Origin: an uncultured Lachnospiraceae bacterium
GTDB taxonomy: Bacteria > Bacillota > Clostridia > Lachnospirales > Lachnospiraceae
Reading direction: 5' to 3'
NCBI GenBank assembly: GCA_947628955.1
Contig: CANRBX010000034.1
Location: forward strand, 1 to 32,531
Length of the DNA: 32,531 nucleotides
Positions 23,146-30,634 of this stretch are shown in pieces. A model generated the notes under the pieces. That model worked only from the letters and a program-made list of their open reading frames with translations, made no database searches and was not told the origin of the DNA. The translations under genes and the position numbers were made by a program. Every line of letters starts with the position of its first letter. Position 1 is the first letter of the stretch.

Positions 23146-23694
23146 CTACAGGATCGAATCCATCATTTTCCTGTCCGGATGTGCGATCACGGACGAATCC
23201 AGATACATTCCCTTCTCAGCCACAAGCTGCTTCGCCTTCTCGATCGACGCCTCCACGGCCGACACCTCGCCGGTGATCAGCATGTAGGATTTGCCGCACA
23301 TGCCCTTGGCAATGCGCAGCTCGATCAGATCGACGATCGCCGTTTTGGCTGCCTGGTCCGCCGCCTCGATGATGGAGGCCGCGTCGTACGTCTCCAGGAT
23401 GCCGAGCGCGCTGACTTCCTCCACCTGCGTCGCCCCGTAGATCGCCGGAAAGATGGATTCGTGCGGGTTGCCCAGCACAAAGCTGTCGATGCACTTGTCC
23501 TCCGCGGAGGATACGGCCGCCTCGACAGCCGCCTTTACCGCGCTCAGATCGCCGGTGATAATTGCAATGTATTTTCCGGGACATACGGTCTGCGCCTCAA
23601 GGATCTCCACGTCCGAGGTCTTTACCATCGTATCTGCCGCCGTGATGCCAGCCGCAGTCGTCTTAAATTCAATCATTCCGATTGCTCTGCTCAT
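23146..23694 (-). CDS. pduT: PduT-type BMC-T shell protein with Fe-S cysteine
   Basis: 182 aa with two tandem BMC domains (residues ~1-90 IGMIEFKTTAAGITAADTMVKTSDVEI; ~93-180 ALGILETYDAASIIEAADQAAKTA), as in trimeric shell proteins. Cys38 (AQTVCPGKY) occupies the position that in PduT binds a [4Fe-4S] cluster in the central pore. Together with pduS next door this suggests an electron path through the shell. I start at the ATG at 23694, with GAAAGGA ten bases upstream; a GTG three codons earlier has no room for a site. Confidence 0.92.
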   Translation of the reverse strand: MSRAIGMIEFKTTAAGITAADTMVKTSDVEILEAQTVCPGKYIAIITGDLSAVKAAVEAAVSSAEDKCIDSFVLGNPHESIFPAIYGATQVEEVSALGILETYDAASIIEAADQAAKTAIVDLIELRIAKGMCGKSYMLITGEVSAVEASIEKAKQLVAEKGMYLDSSVIAHPDRKMMDSIL

Positions 23695-23713
23695 ATTCTG
23701 CACGTCCTTTCTT

Positions 23714-25042
23714 CTACTCTGCAGCTATTGTGACAAAACGGTCTGTCACTTCGGTTACTTTTCCGCAGATACTTGCGTGGATCCCGACGCTCAGGCCGTT
23801 CCCCGGCTTCGCGATCATCTGTCCCCTCGTGACCTCGTCGCCGACGCTCACAACCGCCTGCGCCGGGGCCCCGATATGCTGGCTCAGCAGAATCTTTACC
23901 TTCGGTACTCTGACGAGCGTCTCGTCGATCGGCGCTTCCCTGTCATATTTCGTCAGGGCCAGCCGCGCCATCAGGCGCGCCTCCGGCACCTTGCGGTACT
24001 CCCTTGCCTCCTTCACCGGCTTCGGCTGCACGCCCTGCGGCGGCTTCAGGCCGTTTTTGCGAAGGCCTGCCTTCATGTCTGCCAGAAGGCTTCTCGGCGC
24101 CAGGCTCTGCGGACAGGAGTACATCTCGCAGACGCCGCACGAGCTGCAGAACGACGCGTCCAGATACGGGTTCAGATCCCTGAAATCCTGGTTCGACGCC
24201 GCCCTCATAAATCGTGCCGGGTCGATCGGATGTCCGAGATTATTTCTCGGGCAGAGATCCGTACAGGTGCTGCACTGGCAGCAGATCGACGCCGCACGCT
24301 TCAGATCTATCGAAGAAGTCCTGCGCTTCTTCATCACGATCACATGATCCTCCGGGAGAACCAGGATCGCATTTGTCGTCTTTGTCACCGGCTCCTGACC
24401 GCTTCCGATGCGCCCCATCATCGGGCCGCCCACAAAGTAGACAGGATTTCTGACGGTCACAGTCCCGGCCTGCGCGGTCACTTCGTCGAGCGTACACCCG
24501 ATCGGCACCCGCACGGTCACCGGATTGCTGACTTCGCCAACCACCGATATGTATTTGTCTGTCACCGGCTTCTGCTTCTCCACCGCGCGGTACGCATTGT
24601 AGACCGTCTCCACATTGAACACCGCCACACCCTGCTCGATCGGCAGTCCGCCCGGCCTCACGACACGCCCGGTCGCCTCATAGATCAGGACGACCTCGTC
24701 CCCCATCGGGTAGACCTCCTCGAGAAGGTGGATCCGCATCCCCGGAAATTCCTCAATATGCGCCCTCAGCGCATTCACCGTCTGCACATAGGACCGTTTG
24801 ATCCCGATGACCGCCTCGGACGCGCCGAGCGTCTCCCGGATCATATGGAACGTCTTCATGATCTCATATGCATGCTTTTCCAGAAGCTGCCTGTGCAGCT
24901 TCAGAAGCGGCTCACATTCCGCACAGTTCAGGAGAATCGTGTCCGCCTTGTCGGTGAGCTTTCCATACGTCGGGAAACCGGCCCCGCCGGCGCCCACCAC
25001 ACCGCTTTCCTGCAATATTTTCTGTAATTCTCTGATATCCAT
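23714..25042 (-). CDS. pduS: PduS-type flavin/Fe-S cobalamin reductase (RnfC-like)
   Basis: 442 aa. RnfC-like electron-transfer protein thought to reduce cobalamin for PduO and to connect with PduT. N-terminal glycine-rich flavin site GVVGAGGAGFPTYGKL (residues 15-29). Two 4Fe-4S motifs: C254, C257, C260, C264 (CCQCSTCTDLCP) and C299, C302, C305, C310 (CSSCGVCEMYSCP). A C-terminal barrel-sandwich domain ends the protein. Start chosen at 25042 (MDIRELQKIL), where GGAG lies eight bases upstream within the end of pduN. Longer in-frame extensions have no site and no family similarity. Confidence 0.93.
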   Translation of the reverse strand: MDIRELQKILQESGVVGAGGAGFPTYGKLTDKADTILLNCAECEPLLKLHRQLLEKHAYEIMKTFHMIRETLGASEAVIGIKRSYVQTVNALRAHIEEFPGMRIHLLEEVYPMGDEVVLIYEATGRVVRPGGLPIEQGVAVFNVETVYNAYRAVEKQKPVTDKYISVVGEVSNPVTVRVPIGCTLDEVTAQAGTVTVRNPVYFVGGPMMGRIGSGQEPVTKTTNAILVLPEDHVIVMKKRRTSSIDLKRAASICCQCSTCTDLCPRNNLGHPIDPARFMRAASNQDFRDLNPYLDASFCSSCGVCEMYSCPQSLAPRSLLADMKAGLRKNGLKPPQGVQPKPVKEAREYRKVPEARLMARLALTKYDREAPIDETLVRVPKVKILLSQHIGAPAQAVVSVGDEVTRGQMIAKPGNGLSVGIHASICGKVTEVTDRFVTIAAE

Positions 25043-25046
25043 GGCG

Positions 25047-25313
25047 TTACTCCAATCCCGCGCCGTCGTCAATGATGCCCACGATCGCCGCATCAATCGG
25101 CGCTGTCTCTTCCCCGCAGCCAATCCGCGCTGCGCTGCCCAGGGCTACCAATACATATTCTCCGACTCCCGCGCCGATGATATCGATCGCGATCATCTGT
25201 TCAAGACCGCCCTTCATATGCTGCAGCGGCTCGACTATCATAAATTTCTGTCCGATCAATTTTTCACTTTTCCGCGTGGAGACCACGCTTCCAACAACCT
25301 TGCCTACAATCAT
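25047..25313 (-). CDS. pduN: BMC-P vertex protein (PduN/EutN/CcmL family)
   Basis: 88 aa. Pentameric protein that caps the vertices of the microcompartment. Whole length fits the family: MIVGKVVGSVVSTRKSEKLIGQKFMIVEPL, then AIDIIGAGVGEYVLVALGSAAR and PIDAAIVGIIDD. Start at 25313, seven bases after GGAGG; the longer frame upstream is not protein-like. Only one vertex gene is present, enough for a shell. A long hairpin lies in the gap before it, fitting the low copy number needed for vertices. Confidence 0.93.
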   Translation of the reverse strand: MIVGKVVGSVVSTRKSEKLIGQKFMIVEPLQHMKGGLEQMIAIDIIGAGVGEYVLVALGSAARIGCGEETAPIDAAIVGIIDDGAGLE

Positions 25314-25435
25314 ATGAGAGCCTCCGTATTTCTCATGATCCTTCACACGACACCTTTTTTGCGGACGCCGCCGGATCCCTCCCGCGGCGCCCGGTAGTCG
25401 TTTTTGTCTCAGTATCACACAAGTGATGATGCTAT

Positions 25436-25494
25436 GGCCAAAAGCCATAAGCCACGGTGCGCCTGCGCAAAGGCGGTTTTATGGCTTCATGGCC
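25436..25494 (-). other. Long intercistronic hairpin between pduL and pduN
   Basis: On the minus strand GGCCA pairs with TGGCC, AAGCCATAA with TTATGGCTT and CGCCT with AGGCG, giving a tall interrupted stem of 59 bases just after the pduL stop. No U-run follows. Likely a processing or stability element setting the level of the downstream vertex gene. Confidence 0.7.
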
Positions 25495-25500
25495 CGCCCG

Positions 25501-26145
25501 TCACCGGATGATCGTCACCGTATTTCCTGTCGCGATCTGCGCCGCGTTCGCCTCATCCGTATCGATGTGCATCTCCAGCGTAAAGCTGTCGTCCACGCGG
25601 ATCTTCACGTGATTAAAGATCGTGCCGCGCTCGTTATCCGCCTTCACAGAGACGATATCGCCGTCCTTCAGGCCCGCCGCCTGCGCATCCTTCGGGGACA
25701 TGTGGATGTGGCGCATCGCCACGATACAGCCCTCCTTCAGATAGATCGCGCCCTTCGGCCCGACGATCGCGATCGGCGCGCTTCCTTTGACGTCGCCGGA
25801 CTCGCGGACCGGAACCTTCATGCCCAGCTTGATCGCGTCTGTCGCGGATACCTCCACCTGGGACGCCCTGCGGACCGGCCCGAGGATGCGCACATTCTCG
25901 ATCGCGCGCAGCTTCAGTCCCACGATGGTCACCGTCTCGTTGGACGCAAACTGTCCGCCCATCAGCTCCTTCTTTTTCGTGAGCTGATATCCCGGGCCGA
26001 ACAGCGCCTCAACATGCTCCTGCGTCAGGTGAATATGTCTGGCGGAAACTCCGATCGGAACCATAAAGCCATTGCTCTTTTCCTCGCTCTTGTTGATCGC
26101 GGCGATCACCATTTTTGTGATCAGTTCAATATTGTTCGCTTCCAA
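25501..26145 (-). CDS. pduL: PduL-type phosphate propanoyltransferase
   Basis: 214 aa. Converts propionyl-CoA and phosphate to propionyl phosphate and CoA, recycling CoA in the lumen. Zinc-site motifs characteristic of PduL: GVSARHIHLT (H37, H39), AMRHIHMSP (H146, H148) and LEMHIDTDEANA (H193). The N-terminal helix NIELITKMVIAAINK fits an encapsulation peptide. The frame begins with TTG at 26145, with AGGTG about six bases upstream; starting at a later ATG would remove the targeting helix. The matching kinase is not in the window. Confidence 0.92.
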   Translation of the reverse strand: MEANNIELITKMVIAAINKSEEKSNGFMVPIGVSARHIHLTQEHVEALFGPGYQLTKKKELMGGQFASNETVTIVGLKLRAIENVRILGPVRRASQVEVSATDAIKLGMKVPVRESGDVKGSAPIAIVGPKGAIYLKEGCIVAMRHIHMSPKDAQAAGLKDGDIVSVKADNERGTIFNHVKIRVDDSFTLEMHIDTDEANAAQIATGNTVTIIR

Positions 26146-26245
26146 GAGTTACACCTGCTTTCTGCTCTCTGGAACCTTCCCCTGCGCGCAGCCGGGCCGG
26201 CAGGCGCACCTGCCGTCTGTCCCCGCACAGGGAGCGGCCTCTGTG

Positions 26246-26524
26246 TTATTTCAGTACCGGAAGGATCTTCTCCACATCGCCGTGCGGTCTCGGAATCACA
26301 TGCGTCGCTACCAGCTCGCCCAGTCTGGACGCAGCCGCGCTGCCGCTCTCCACCGCGGACTTCACAGCGCCTACATCGCCGCGCACCATAACGGTCACGA
26401 GTCCGGAACCGATCTTCTCCGTGCCGACGAGCACTACGTTTGCCGCCTTGCACATCTGGTCAGCAGCCTCGATCGCCGCGGTAAGTCCTCTTGTTTCCAC
26501 CATTCCCAATGCTTCCTGTGTCAT
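26246..26524 (-). CDS. BMC-A hexameric shell protein (PduA/PduJ type), copy 1
   Basis: 92 aa, single BMC domain. Typical: [31 protein letters not shown], pore loop [20 protein letters not shown], and the late [16 protein letters not shown]. By eye about ten of 91 positions differ from the second copy at 27171-27446, so the two are recent duplicates or under joint constraint. Forms shell facets with a PduA-like pore. AAGGAGG before the ATG. Confidence 0.95.
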   Translation of the reverse strand: MTQEALGMVETRGLTAAIEAADQMCKAANVVLVGTEKIGSGLVTVMVRGDVGAVKSAVESGSAAASRLGELVATHVIPRPHGDVEKILPVLK

Positions 26525-26675
26525 TGTTTTTCCTCCTTATTATTTGAATCTCTGTGTCAGCCCTGCGTTTTTCCCGGACGGTCCTGCCGGTCCGCGGGCA
26601 TTTCCTTACATCGGCGTCCCGCCCGTGCGGCATGCCGTTTTGTCATAAAGCTGCGGTAAATACGTTCCATGCGGA

Positions 26676-26741
26676 CTGTGTTCCCCTGTAAAAAATGATC
26701 CGGGCAGGCTGCGTTCCCCTGCAGAAATGATCCGGCAGCCA
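26676..26741. repeat. 33-bp imperfect duplication between shell genes
   Basis: CTGTGTTCCCCTGTA...AATGATCCGGGCAGG (from 26676) and CTGCGTTCCCCTGCAGAAATGATCCGG (from 26709) are adjacent imperfect copies. They lie in the 235-base gap after the stop of the upstream shell gene. The gap also contains a 61-codon ORF made by the repeat, which I do not consider a gene. Confidence 0.6.
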
Positions 26742-26759
26742 CCTGCGTCTTTCCCGGGA

Positions 26760-27095
26760 TCAGCAGTCCAGCGGAACCTCCTCCGAAATGCTCCCGCTCA
26801 GCGGGGAGCTCTTCTTCCAGCGGCTCGCGCTCAGCTCAACGATCCTCACGATTTCCTCATGCGGGCGGGCAATGACTGCATGGGACACCGGTTTCTTGAT
26901 GGCCTTGGCATTTGCGTTTTCGACTGCCTCCGTGACAGCGGCCACATCGCCCTGCACAATGATCGTCACCAGCCGTCCGCCCAGCTTACGCTCCCATGAC
27001 GCCAGCTCCACATCCGCCGTTTTACACATGATATCCAGTGCGTCTATCGCTGCAGCTACACCTGTAATTTCAATAAACCCATATGACTTACTCAT
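26760..27095 (-). CDS. BMC-A shell protein with C-terminal extension
   Basis: 111 aa. One BMC domain (SKSYGFIEITGVAAAIDALDIMCKTADVELASWERKLGGRLVTIIVQGDVAAV) with a pore loop around RKLGGR instead of KIGSG. About 25 polar residues follow the domain (SASRWKKSSPLSGSISEEVPLDC). It may be a functional counterpart of PduK/EutK-like extended shell proteins. Start at 27095, seven bases after AGGAG; the sixteen codons before it in the frame have no site. Followed by an unusually long gap with a short duplication. Confidence 0.9.
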   Translation of the reverse strand: MSKSYGFIEITGVAAAIDALDIMCKTADVELASWERKLGGRLVTIIVQGDVAAVTEAVENANAKAIKKPVSHAVIARPHEEIVRIVELSASRWKKSSPLSGSISEEVPLDC

Positions 27096-27170
27096 GAGTG
27101 AACTCCTTTTTGTTGGAAAGCCCGGATGTGATACGCGAAGCACTCCGCCGGGCCTTCACCTGTGCTGTCT

Positions 27171-27446
27171 TCAGAGCTTCGGCAGGATCTTCTCCACATC
27201 GCTGTGCGGTCTCGGGATCACATGCGCCGCTACCAGCTCGCCCAGCCTGGACGCCGCTGCGCTTCCGCTCTCCACCGCCGCCTTGACGGCTCCCACGTCG
27301 CCGCGCACCATGACGGTCACCAGGCCGGAACCGATCTTCTCTGTGCCTGTCAGCGTTACCTCTGCTGCCTTGGTCATCGCATCTGCCGCCTCGATCGCCG
27401 CGGTAAGTCCTCTGGTCTCAACCATTCCTAATGCTTCCTGTGCCAT
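27171..27446 (-). CDS. BMC-A hexameric shell protein (PduA/PduJ type), copy 2
   Basis: 91 aa, near twin of the shell protein at 26246-26524: same pore loop ([13 protein letters not shown]) and same C-terminal [17 protein letters not shown]. Differences cluster at positions 23-33 ([11 protein letters not shown] against [11 protein letters not shown]), on the domain surface. The pair may parallel PduA and PduJ. TAGGAGGAG precedes the ATG. Confidence 0.95.
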   Translation of the reverse strand: MAQEALGMVETRGLTAAIEAADAMTKAAEVTLTGTEKIGSGLVTVMVRGDVGAVKAAVESGSAAASRLGELVAAHVIPRPHSDVEKILPKL

Positions 27447-27489
27447 AATCTTACTCCTCCTACAAATGAATGTGATGTGCGCCCGTGCC

Positions 27490-27804
27490 CTAATTCTTAT
27501 CCAGGGCGCTGATCTTGAGCATTTCCTCCGTGCCCGGTTCCGGGTTCGGGATGATATGGTGCTGCACCACGCCGGTCATGTTTTCGGCAGCCTCAATACC
27601 GGCTTCCATCGCCGCCGTCACATCGGCAACGCTTCCGCGATATTTGATGGTAACCAGCAGAGGCACCGGAAGGCTGTCGGCGTTGGCCGGCTTGTTTTTA
27701 TCGAATACGTCGAGCCGGACATTCGCGGCCTTGCAGCCTGCATCGGCCGCCACAAACGCTGTGGCCAGCCCATATACCTCTAAAATTCCTACTGCTTCTG
27801 CCAT
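27490..27804 (-). CDS. BMC-A shell protein with enlarged pore loop
   Basis: 104 aa. BMC fold is clear ([34 protein letters not shown] and [32 protein letters not shown]). The pore region carries an extra segment ([13 protein letters not shown]) where PduA has the short KIGSG loop, so the pore should differ in size or gating. It ends in [12 protein letters not shown]. It is the first of four consecutive shell genes after the Zn-type dehydrogenase. AAGGAG lies before the ATG. Confidence 0.9.
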   Translation of the reverse strand: MAEAVGILEVYGLATAFVAADAGCKAANVRLDVFDKNKPANADSLPVPLLVTIKYRGSVADVTAAMEAGIEAAENMTGVVQHHIIPNPEPGTEEMLKISALDKN

Positions 27805-27828
27805 GTCATGTCTCCTTTATGGTGCGGA

Positions 27829-29055
27829 TCACTCGTTGATGATCGCGATCTTCAGGCCCGCCATCGCCAGGTTGGTCTTGTGGGCCTCGTTGATCTGGTC
27901 AAGCGGGAACCTGTGTGTGATCAGCTCCGACATCGGAAGGCCGATGCCCTTCGCCCTCTTGAGGAAATCGAAGGTCGTCACGTAGTCTCTCAGCGTGTAG
28001 ACCCAGGAGCCAACCGTCGTGATCTCCTTGGAGCAGATATCAAAGTGCGGGTTGATCGTCGCGTCGCCGCCGTTGATGAAGAAGCCCAGCTCGCACAGGC
28101 CGCCGCCGTTGCGGATGAACTTGTAGATGTTCGCGTGTGCGACCGGCGAACCCGTGCACTGGAACGCGAAATCCGCGAGATGGCCGCCGAAAGCGTCCTT
28201 CACGCCGCCCGCGAGCGCCTCGATGCCCTTGAAATCCTTGAAGTTCACGGTCTGCGTCGCGCCCATCCTCTTCGCGAAGTCGAGGCGCTTCTGCTCACCG
28301 TCCACCGCGCAGATGTTCTCGATGCCCATCGTGCGCAGCACCGCGATGCAGATGAGGCCGATCGGCCCGCAGCCCTGCACGACGACCCTGCTGTTGAAGC
28401 GGAGGATGTTCGTCGTCTTCGCGCGCTCCACCGCGTGGACCAGCACGGCGCACGGCTCGATCAGGATCCTGGAATCCAGATCCAGATCGCTCACGTTGAA
28501 GAACGTGGAGCCGAAGGAACCGCCGCGGATGAAAATATAGTCGGAAAACCATCCGTTCAGATGGACGTCGTCGTCCGGGAGCAGTCCGTAGACGTCCGAG
28601 CCGCCTACATTCTTCTTGTTCAGGTCAAACATTGTGATGTCCGGATCGTCCTTGAAGATCATGCAGGTGACGATCTTGTCGCCGATCTTCACCGGCTTGC
28701 CGGCTGTGTCGGTCTTGACGTTTTTGCCCATCGCGACGATCTCGCCGGTGCCCTCATGTCCGAGCGCCACGGGGATCAGTCCGAACGGATCCCTCTTGAA
28801 CTCGTGGGCATCCGTGCCGCAGATGCCGCAGCCCTCGACCTTCACCAGGATGTCGTCGTCGCCCACGGGCGGGATCGGAAATTCTTTGATGTCGTAGTGT
28901 TCAAGAGCGGTCAGCATCGCCACTCTGGCGGTCTTCGGGATCGCCTTCCCGGCCGCGGGCGCAGCCGGCGCGGATGCCGGGGCCGCTGTACTGCCGGTCA
29001 TGCCGGAGAGAACCTGTCTCACGATCTCTTCGATATTTACATTATTAATATCCAT
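27829..29055 (-). CDS. Zn-type alcohol dehydrogenase with encapsulation peptide
   Basis: 408 aa, medium-chain (MDR) dehydrogenase. Residues 1-19 (MDINNVNIEEIVRQVLSGM) are an encapsulation-type helix, joined by an Ala/Pro linker (20-40) to the enzyme. Catalytic zinc residues fit C79 (CGICGTD), H100/E101 (ALGHEGTG) and the later EPCAV. The Rossmann motif is VVQGCGPIGLICIAV. The four-cysteine structural-zinc lobe is missing; only C131 remains there. Likely reduces L-lactaldehyde to 1,2-propanediol or propionaldehyde to propanol in the lumen. It lies between pduP and the shell genes with GGAGGAG before the ATG. Confidence 0.85.
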   Translation of the reverse strand: MDINNVNIEEIVRQVLSGMTGSTAAPASAPAAPAAGKAIPKTARVAMLTALEHYDIKEFPIPPVGDDDILVKVEGCGICGTDAHEFKRDPFGLIPVALGHEGTGEIVAMGKNVKTDTAGKPVKIGDKIVTCMIFKDDPDITMFDLNKKNVGGSDVYGLLPDDDVHLNGWFSDYIFIRGGSFGSTFFNVSDLDLDSRILIEPCAVLVHAVERAKTTNILRFNSRVVVQGCGPIGLICIAVLRTMGIENICAVDGEQKRLDFAKRMGATQTVNFKDFKGIEALAGGVKDAFGGHLADFAFQCTGSPVAHANIYKFIRNGGGLCELGFFINGGDATINPHFDICSKEITTVGSWVYTLRDYVTTFDFLKRAKGIGLPMSELITHRFPLDQINEAHKTNLAMAGLKIAIINE

Positions 29056-29073
29056 TGTCTGTTCTCCTCCCGA

Positions 29074-30462
29074 TTAACGAATGCAAAGGCTGTCCGCCAT
29101 GACGCAGCGTCTTCTCTTCGTGAATACGCTCGCGCTCGTAAGGCCCTCGCCGGTACGGCTCGCGATCGTAAATGTGCAGAAGCCCTCTCCCCCGAAGCCG
29201 ATCGCCGCGTAGGACGGCGCGTTCTTCACGAGGATGGCGGTGTCGATCGCCTTCGCATACTTTGTGATATTGTCTATGTTCTTCGAATGAATGTGCGCGG
29301 AATGACGGTTGCCGTGCTCCAGCCATACGGCCTGCTCTACCGCGTCGTCGAAATCCTTCGCCCGGACGACGCCGAGAATCGGCATCATCAGCTCCGTCGC
29401 GATCAGCGGATGCTCCTTCGGCCCCTCGAACGTGATGCAGCGGATATTTGACGGAGCGTTCACCCCGATCATGCCGAGGAGCGTGCGCGCGTCGCGTCCT
29501 ACGCATTTGCGGTTCAGCTTGCCTCCCGCCAGAACCACATCGACCAGCCTGTCCTGCTCCTCCTTCGAGGCCAGGTAGCAGTCGTTCTCGGTGATCATAT
29601 AGTGCATCAGCTCATCGACCACGGAGGAAACCGCCACGATCTCCTTCTCCGCGATGCACGGAAGGTTGTTGTCAAACGTACATCCGTTTACGATGTCCCG
29701 CGCCGCCTTCCGGATGTCCGCCGTCTCGTCCACGAGTGCCGGCGGATTGCCCGCGCCCGCGCCGATCCCGCGCTTCCCGGAGGAAAGCACCGCAGTCACG
29801 ACGCCGGGGCCGCCGGTCGCAACGATCAGCGGGATGTCCTTGTGCTTCATCATAATATTGCTCGTCTCTAAGGTCGGCTTCTCCACCGTCACCGCGATAT
29901 TGTCCGGGCCGCCGGCCTCCAGAGAAGCCTCGTTCACCAGGTTGATCGCGTAGATGGTTGTCTTCGTCGCTCCCGGATGCGGGTTGAATACGACCGTATT
30001 CCCTCCGGCCAGCATGCCGATCGTATTGCACAGGACCGTCTCGCTCGGGTTCGTGCTGGGAGTGATCGCTCCGATCACACCGAACGGCCCCATCTCGATC
30101 AGGGTCAGGCCGCGGTCGCCGGACCACGCCGTCGTCGTGATGTCCTCGGTGCCGGGCGTCTTGTCCGCCACGAGATGATGCTTGAGGATCTTGTCCCCGA
30201 CGTTGCCCATCCCGGTCTCCTCAACGCCCATGCGGGCGAGCACTTCCGCGTTCTCCTTGATCTTTCTGCGGATGCAGGTGATGATCTTCTCCCTCTGGTC
30301 CATCGGCATCCTTTTGACCACGAGCTCCGCCTTTTTGGCGGCCTCGATCGCGTCGTTCATGTCCTTAAAAATGCCGTGCTTCCCGGCGGGGGCCTCCGCA
30401 ATCTGCATCTTTGCTATGACTTCCTGCACAATTTCCTGTACCATGTTCTCATTGATTGGCAT
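29074..30462 (-). CDS. pduP: PduP-type CoA-acylating propionaldehyde dehydrogenase
   Basis: 462 aa. Oxidises propionaldehyde with NAD+ and CoA to propionyl-CoA in the lumen. N-terminal helix MPINENMVQEIVQEVIAKM is an encapsulation peptide of the known PduP type. The aldehyde dehydrogenase domain shows GVIGAITPSTNPSETVLCNTI and the catalytic Cys269 in FDNNLPCIAEKEI. EutE-like acetaldehyde dehydrogenases are close relatives, but the context supports propionaldehyde. AAGGAGGG lies before the ATG. It is 19 bases from the next gene. Confidence 0.92.
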   Translation of the reverse strand: MPINENMVQEIVQEVIAKMQIAEAPAGKHGIFKDMNDAIEAAKKAELVVKRMPMDQREKIITCIRRKIKENAEVLARMGVEETGMGNVGDKILKHHLVADKTPGTEDITTTAWSGDRGLTLIEMGPFGVIGAITPSTNPSETVLCNTIGMLAGGNTVVFNPHPGATKTTIYAINLVNEASLEAGGPDNIAVTVEKPTLETSNIMMKHKDIPLIVATGGPGVVTAVLSSGKRGIGAGAGNPPALVDETADIRKAARDIVNGCTFDNNLPCIAEKEIVAVSSVVDELMHYMITENDCYLASKEEQDRLVDVVLAGGKLNRKCVGRDARTLLGMIGVNAPSNIRCITFEGPKEHPLIATELMMPILGVVRAKDFDDAVEQAVWLEHGNRHSAHIHSKNIDNITKYAKAIDTAILVKNAPSYAAIGFGGEGFCTFTIASRTGEGLTSASVFTKRRRCVMADSLCIR

Positions 30463-30519
30463 GAAATTGTCCCTCCTTCATGTTACCCTTTATTGCCATC
30501 CTGTAAATGAAAGTCCGGC

Positions 30520-30587
30520 CCCGGGCAGACAGGCCTGCCGGGTCTGAATCACTTTCTTACGGCCTAAGCAGCAAGTTCTTCGGCCTG
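30520..30587 (-). other. Two hairpins between aldolase gene and pduP
   Basis: On the plus strand CCCGGGCAG (30520-30528) faces CTGCCGGG (30535-30542), giving a GC-rich stem with one bulge. A second stem of GGCCT/AGGCC arms lies at 30562-30587. Neither is followed by a U-tract in the operon direction. They may separate aldolase and dehydrogenase levels by mRNA processing. Confidence 0.5.
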
Positions 30588-30634
30588 GTCTGAACAGCAG
30601 CCCGGGTCTCCTTTTCATCTGCCTGTTGGCAGAA

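Noticed and set aside
20990..23146. Cobalamin riboswitch upstream of the dehydratase genes
   Set aside because: Gaps before pduC, pduQ and deoR are about 50-110 bases, too short for the aptamer, and no B12-box wording is present; the operon leader lacks it as well.
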